Source: UMGS1613 sp963616135
GTDB lineage: Bacteria > Bacillota_I > Bacilli_A > RF39 > UBA660
Direction of reading: 5' to 3'
Assembly: GCA_963616135.1 (NCBI GenBank)
Contig: CAVEJT010000037.1
Span: 1-8,707 of the forward strand
Length of the DNA: 8,707 bases
The notes under the pieces: model-generated
Database searches by the model: none
What the model saw: the letters and a program-made list of their open reading frames with translations, nothing else
Told to the model about the DNA's origin: nothing
Part shown: piece by piece, positions 4,995 through 8,707 of the stretch
Layout of the letters: every line of letters starts with the position of its first letter
Numbering within the stretch: the first letter of the stretch is position 1
Made by a program: the position numbers and the translations under genes

Positions 4995-6005
4995 CTAATT
5001 ATTAAATAAATTTGTGGTTGGAGTAGCTTTTAAATCTAATCTTGCAATTTTACCTTTTTTATAAGCAAAATAACCTGCTGCAGCTATCATAGTCGCATTA
5101 TCTGTACAATATTTTATGCTAGGTATTGATAAATTTATACCTTCTTTTTCACATAATTCTTTAAATTTATTTCTAATACCACTATTTGCAGATACTCCAC
5201 CTGCTATTATTAAATTTTTAACGTTATATTCTTTTAAGGCTTTCATAGTTTTTTTTGATAAAATTTCTACAACTCTATTTTGAAATGAGCAAGCTATATC
5301 TTCTTTTCTGATTTTATTACCACGTTGTGTCTCATTATGCACAAGATTTATAACCGCACTTTTTATACCACTAAATGAAAAATTATATGAATTATCATCC
5401 ATAGGTAGTGGTAAATCATATGTATCCTTACCTTCGTAAGATAATTTATCTACTAAAGGACCGCCTGGATATGGAACATTTATAACACGAGCTACTTTGT
5501 CGTAACACTCTCCAACCGCATCATCTAGCGTTCCACCTATTTTTTCAAATGAATAATGATCTTTCATATATACTAATTCCGTATGTCCACCAGATACAAC
5601 GAGCGCTATTAAAGGAAACTTTATTTGATTATTAATATTATTCGCATATATATGTCCAGCAATATGGTGTACTGGAATTAATGGTTTATTATAAATGTAT
5701 GATAATGTAACTGCTGCCTCTACACCAATTAGAAGACAACCTATTAATCCAGGACCATAAGTAACGGCAATTAAATCTATATCATCCATTTTCATGTTTG
5801 CTTTATTTAAACATTCTTCTATAACTATAGTAATATTTTCAACGTGCATACGACTTGCTATTTCAGGTACAACCCCTCCATAATTTGCATGTGTATCCAT
5901 TTGTGATAAAACCACTGTTGCGATTTCATCACATCCATTTTTTACTATAGAAACACTTGTTTCATCACAACTACTTTCAATTCCTAATACATAAGTATCA
6001 TTCAT
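4995..6005 (-). CDS. tsaD: tRNA N6-threonylcarbamoyltransferase subunit TsaD
   Basis: TsaD, together with TsaB and TsaE, moves the threonylcarbamoyl group from threonylcarbamoyl-AMP onto A37 of tRNAs that read ANN codons (the t6A modification). The product has 336 residues. Visible ASKHA/Kae1 features are GIESSCDETS at 8-17, the metal-binding HxxxH (His114, His118 in HHIAGH), the phosphate loop SGGHTEL at 138-144 and the C-terminal YCTDNATMIAAAGY with Asp302. The ATG at 6003-6005 is used; it has AGGTGA (6011-6016) upstream. The GTG at 6012-6014 lies inside that ribosome site and is rejected. The start overlaps the end of rimI by eight bases. It is last in tsaE-tsaB-rimI-tsaD, and no terminator is seen before the infC promoter. 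Confidence 0.97.
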   Translation of the reverse strand: MNDTYVLGIESSCDETSVSIVKNGCDEIATVVLSQMDTHANYGGVVPEIASRMHVENITIVIEECLNKANMKMDDIDLIAVTYGPGLIGCLLIGVEAAVTLSYIYNKPLIPVHHIAGHIYANNINNQIKFPLIALVVSGGHTELVYMKDHYSFEKIGGTLDDAVGECYDKVARVINVPYPGGPLVDKLSYEGKDTYDLPLPMDDNSYNFSFSGIKSAVINLVHNETQRGNKIRKEDIACSFQNRVVEILSKKTMKALKEYNVKNLIIAGGVSANSGIRNKFKELCEKEGINLSIPSIKYCTDNATMIAAAGYFAYKKGKIARLDLKATPTTNLFNN

Positions 6006-6411
6006 ACTTATCACCTATTTCCTTTAACATCAAGTACCCATCTTCATCTTTATAATAGTTTTTTCTTACAGATACTATAGAAAAACCACTTTTATTATAA
6101 AAATTTATAGCTGGAATATTATTTTTTTTAACTTCCAAAGTAATATTCTTAGCTTTATAGTTTTCTTCTATATATTTTAATAATTTTGTAGCTACGCCAA
6201 TTTTTCTATATTTTGGATCTACTACAATATATTCAATTTCTATTCTATCATATATATAATCAAACACTAAAACACCTTTAATCATTTCATCAAAATATAT
6301 AATAACTTTAGTAAATTGTTCACTAAATATTTTAGAATCTATAGAATAATTAAAACAATTTAATAATTCATTTACTCTTTTAAAATCACTTTCTTTTAAT
6401 TCTCTAATCAT
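5998..6411 (-). CDS. rimI: RimI-type GNAT N-acetyltransferase
   Basis: The product has 137 residues. GNAT motif A is IVVDPKYRKIGVA (62-74), with the acetyl-CoA pyrophosphate loop RKIGVA. It is followed by LEVKKNNIPAINFYNKSGF (92-110), the RimI pattern with Glu93 and Tyr105 at the expected catalytic positions. RimI acetylates protein N-termini, classically that of ribosomal protein S18, and is commonly encoded between tsaB and tsaD in Firmicutes. Its substrate here is not proven by sequence. It overlaps tsaB upstream and tsaD downstream by eight bases each. No strong ribosome site is seen before its ATG (6409-6411), so translation is probably coupled to tsaB. Confidence 0.9.
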   Translation of the reverse strand: MIRELKESDFKRVNELLNCFNYSIDSKIFSEQFTKVIIYFDEMIKGVLVFDYIYDRIEIEYIVVDPKYRKIGVATKLLKYIEENYKAKNITLEVKKNNIPAINFYNKSGFSIVSVRKNYYKDEDGYLMLKEIGDKYE

Positions 6412-7027
6412 TCTTCAATCTATTTTCCTCTGCTTCTGTTAATTTTAAATAATTTGGATTTAAATTATGTGGATTAACTCCAGCATCAAACTCATGCTTT
6501 TTTACTATCTTTGTCAAATTCACATTAGGATTAATAACACTTACGCCTGTGAAATCATCATAAGACACAAATTCATATCTATCATCTTTATCTTTCAATA
6601 ATTCACTAATATTTATTAATCTATCACTCATAATACAATTTAAATTTTTATCATAAATGCCTGCAAAAACATTACCTCTTCTAGCATCTATCATAGGAAC
6701 AATGAATTCTTTTGATGTCTCTGTTGTAGATAATATTTCTAAGCTAGATATAGGTACAATAGGTTTATTTAATGCCCATGCTATAGTTTTACATACAGTA
6801 ACGCCAACTCTAATACCGGTAAAAGAGCCTGGCCCATTTGATACTAATATTTTATCTATATCATTTAAAGAAAAATTTAATTTTTTTAGTAAATTATCTA
6901 TTATTGGTAATATTTTAGAAGACATATCTGAGGTAATATATTCTTTATGTTCTAACAAAATTTCATTATTAGTTAAAATTGATACAACCATATGAGAAGA
7001 TGTTGTATCAATTATCAAATATTTCAT
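6404..7027 (-). CDS. tsaB: tRNA threonylcarbamoyladenosine complex subunit TsaB
   Basis: TsaB is the catalytically inactive ASKHA partner that dimerises with TsaD for t6A formation. The product has 207 residues. It begins MKYLIIDTTS and carries GPGSFTGIRVG at 65-75 and IDARRGNV at 113-120. It ends with NPNYLKLTEAEENRL, the typical family tail. The ATG at 7025-7027 is chosen. It overlaps the tsaE stop as ATGA, has CGAGG upstream and gives the usual start; an in-frame ATG five codons earlier (7040-7042) lacks a ribosome site and would lengthen the overlap. It is the second gene of the operon. Confidence 0.96.
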   Translation of the reverse strand: MKYLIIDTTSSHMVVSILTNNEILLEHKEYITSDMSSKILPIIDNLLKKLNFSLNDIDKILVSNGPGSFTGIRVGVTVCKTIAWALNKPIVPISSLEILSTTETSKEFIVPMIDARRGNVFAGIYDKNLNCIMSDRLINISELLKDKDDRYEFVSYDDFTGVSVINPNVNLTKIVKKHEFDAGVNPHNLNPNYLKLTEAEENRLKND

Positions 7028-7476
7028 AATACAGCCTCGCATAACTCTTCATACTTTTTGCCATAAGGAGTTATTATTAACAATCTTTTATTTTCATCAA
7101 TTACCTTAAATTTTATTTCTAGTCTTTCTTCAGGTAATATATCTTTAATTGTTTTAGCCCACTCAATTACTACAATACCACCTTTATTAAAATATTCCTC
7201 AATTCCTACACCTGTAGTATCACCATCTAATCTATACACATCCATATGATAAAGTGGCAATTCACCATATAAATATTCTTTAATAATAGTAAAAGTTGGA
7301 GAAGTAATATTTTCTTCTATACCTAAACCATTAGCTAAACCTTTAGTAAATACAGTTTTTCCACTACCTAATTCACCATCTAAACAAATTACCATGTTAG
7401 GAAATTTTTCTGATTCAAAATTTTGGGCTAACTCTATTGTTTCCATTTCATTTCTTGTAGTTATTCTATATTCCAT
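7024..7476 (-). CDS. tsaE: tRNA threonylcarbamoyladenosine complex ATPase TsaE
   Basis: TsaE is the P-loop ATPase that supports turnover of the TsaB-TsaD complex in t6A synthesis. The product has 150 residues, close to the usual 150-160. The Walker A motif is GELGSGKT at 34-41, followed by SPTFTI at 59-64, HMDVYRL at 77-83 and VVIEW at 102-106, all family signatures. The ATG at 7474-7476 is preceded by GGTGA (7482-7486) five bases upstream. The TTG at 7486-7488 lies across that site and is rejected. It is the first gene of the operon and has its own promoter; the stop TGA overlaps the tsaB start. Confidence 0.96.
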   Translation of the reverse strand: MEYRITTRNEMETIELAQNFESEKFPNMVICLDGELGSGKTVFTKGLANGLGIEENITSPTFTIIKEYLYGELPLYHMDVYRLDGDTTGVGIEEYFNKGGIVVIEWAKTIKDILPEERLEIKFKVIDENKRLLIITPYGKKYEELCEAVL

Positions 7477-7492
7477 TTCAATCACCAATATA

Positions 7493-7521
7493 ATTATACA
7501 TTAACAAATATATTATTTCAA
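7493..7521 (-). promoter_or_regulatory. Promoter of the tsaE-tsaB-rimI-tsaD operon
   Basis: On the minus strand TTGAAA (7516-7521) is followed after 17 bases by TATAAT (7493-7498). Initiation near 7486 places the start point at the ribosome site, giving a leader of about 10 bases. The remaining sequence up to the rRNA terminator (7522-7573) is almost pure A/T and shows nothing else. Confidence 0.65.
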
Positions 7522-7573
7522 TATAAAATAATATAATTAATATTATATTTACACTCAAATAATATTAGTTAAT

Positions 7574-7603
7574 AAAAAGTCTTGAATTGCAATATATTCA
7601 AGA
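7574..7603 (-). terminator. rRNA operon terminator
   Basis: On the minus strand tcttgaat (7596-7603) pairs perfectly over eight bases with attcaaga (7580-7587) around an eight-base loop. A C and then five T follow. It lies about 20 bases beyond the end of the 5S rRNA and should end the rRNA transcript. Confidence 0.75.
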
Positions 7604-7621
7604 CAAAAATACAAAAAAAAA

Positions 7622-7725
7622 TTGGCAACTTGCTATCTTCGCTGTAACACTATTTTCGCCGTAAAAGAGCTTAACTACTGTGTTCGAGATGGGAACAGGT
7701 GTATCCTCTTTGCTATCGTCACCAA
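7622..7725 (-). rRNA. rrf: 5S ribosomal RNA
   Basis: The minus strand begins TTGGTGACGATAGC and ends AGTTGCCAA, which close helix I. Conserved 5S text CACCTGTTCCCATCTCGAAC and AGTTAAGCTC is present in the right places. The length by this pairing is about 104 bases, shorter than the usual 115-120; shortened 5S RNAs are known in Mollicutes. Exact ends are uncertain by a few bases. It follows the 23S gene after a spacer of roughly 67 bases in which no tRNA or other gene is seen. Confidence 0.93.
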
Positions 7726-7792
7726 TAAATATAGAGAAATAATTCTCTGAAAACATGATAATGTGTAATCTATCAAATTAGAAATAATTATA

Positions 7793-8707
<915 letters not shown>

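Noticed and set aside
6657..6995. Plus-strand open frame opposite tsaB.
   Set aside because: It is antisense to a gene with clear TsaB motifs and has no ribosome site.
7531..7548. Inverted repeat atataat-TAAT-attatat between the rRNA terminator and the tsaE promoter.
   Set aside because: It is pure A/T in an almost pure A/T spacer, so a match of this length is expected by chance and has no associated T-run or known site.
7726..7792. Possible tRNA or other gene in the 23S-5S spacer.
   Set aside because: No cloverleaf, T-loop GTTCRA motif or open frame is present; it is a plain AT-rich spacer.

Overview
The window comes from a very AT-rich, low-GC Gram-positive genome, most likely a member of Bacilli close to the Mollicutes (RF39/Erysipelotrichia-like gut lineages). 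The reasons are the base composition, the Firmicutes-type gene clusters (infC-rpmI-rplT, tsaE-tsaB-rimI-tsaD), an S-box riboswitch, and an unusually short 5S rRNA. Tryptophan is encoded by TGG in the places checked, and TGA ends metK, rimI and tsaE, so the standard bacterial code applies and not the Mycoplasma code. The exact taxon cannot be fixed from this sequence alone.

Layout, left to right. Positions 2-229 hold the C-terminal end of an unrecognised plus-strand gene. It converges on a small minus-strand double helix-turn-helix gene (236-562), and one hairpin covers both stop codons. Positions 563-830 hold that gene's promoter and a start-less 60-codon remnant (615-797). metK (831-1976) follows on the minus strand, behind a complete SAM-I riboswitch with aptamer, antiterminator, terminator and a consensus promoter. 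Upstream of it are a 102-residue three-helix membrane protein (2186-2494) and a Fic-family protein (2569-3450), each with its own promoter.

The translation operon infC-rpmI-rplT (4802 down to 3517) has a consensus promoter and an L20-type leader attenuator. infC appears to start at a rare ATC codon. L20 carries an extra Rho_N/SAP-like C-terminal domain. Next comes tsaE-tsaB-rimI-tsaD (7476 down to 4995), an overlapping four-gene operon for the N6-threonylcarbamoyl-adenosine (t6A) tRNA modification plus a RimI-type acetyltransferase. The right end holds the 5S rRNA (about 7622-7725) and the 3' part of the 23S rRNA (about 7793 to the edge), transcribed leftward on the same strand.

Apart from the left-edge fragment, every gene is on the minus strand, so transcription runs right to left as a chain of translation-related units: rRNA, then tRNA modification, then IF3/L35/L20, then SAM synthesis. 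Two of these units are controlled by RNA attenuators, one sensing SAM and one apparently sensing free L20. No CRISPR array, tRNA, prophage or intact insertion sequence was seen. No clearly undescribed multi-gene system is visible. The most unusual items are the L20 C-terminal domain, the ATC start of infC, the orphan transposase-like HTH protein, and a Fic protein with a degenerate inhibitory motif.
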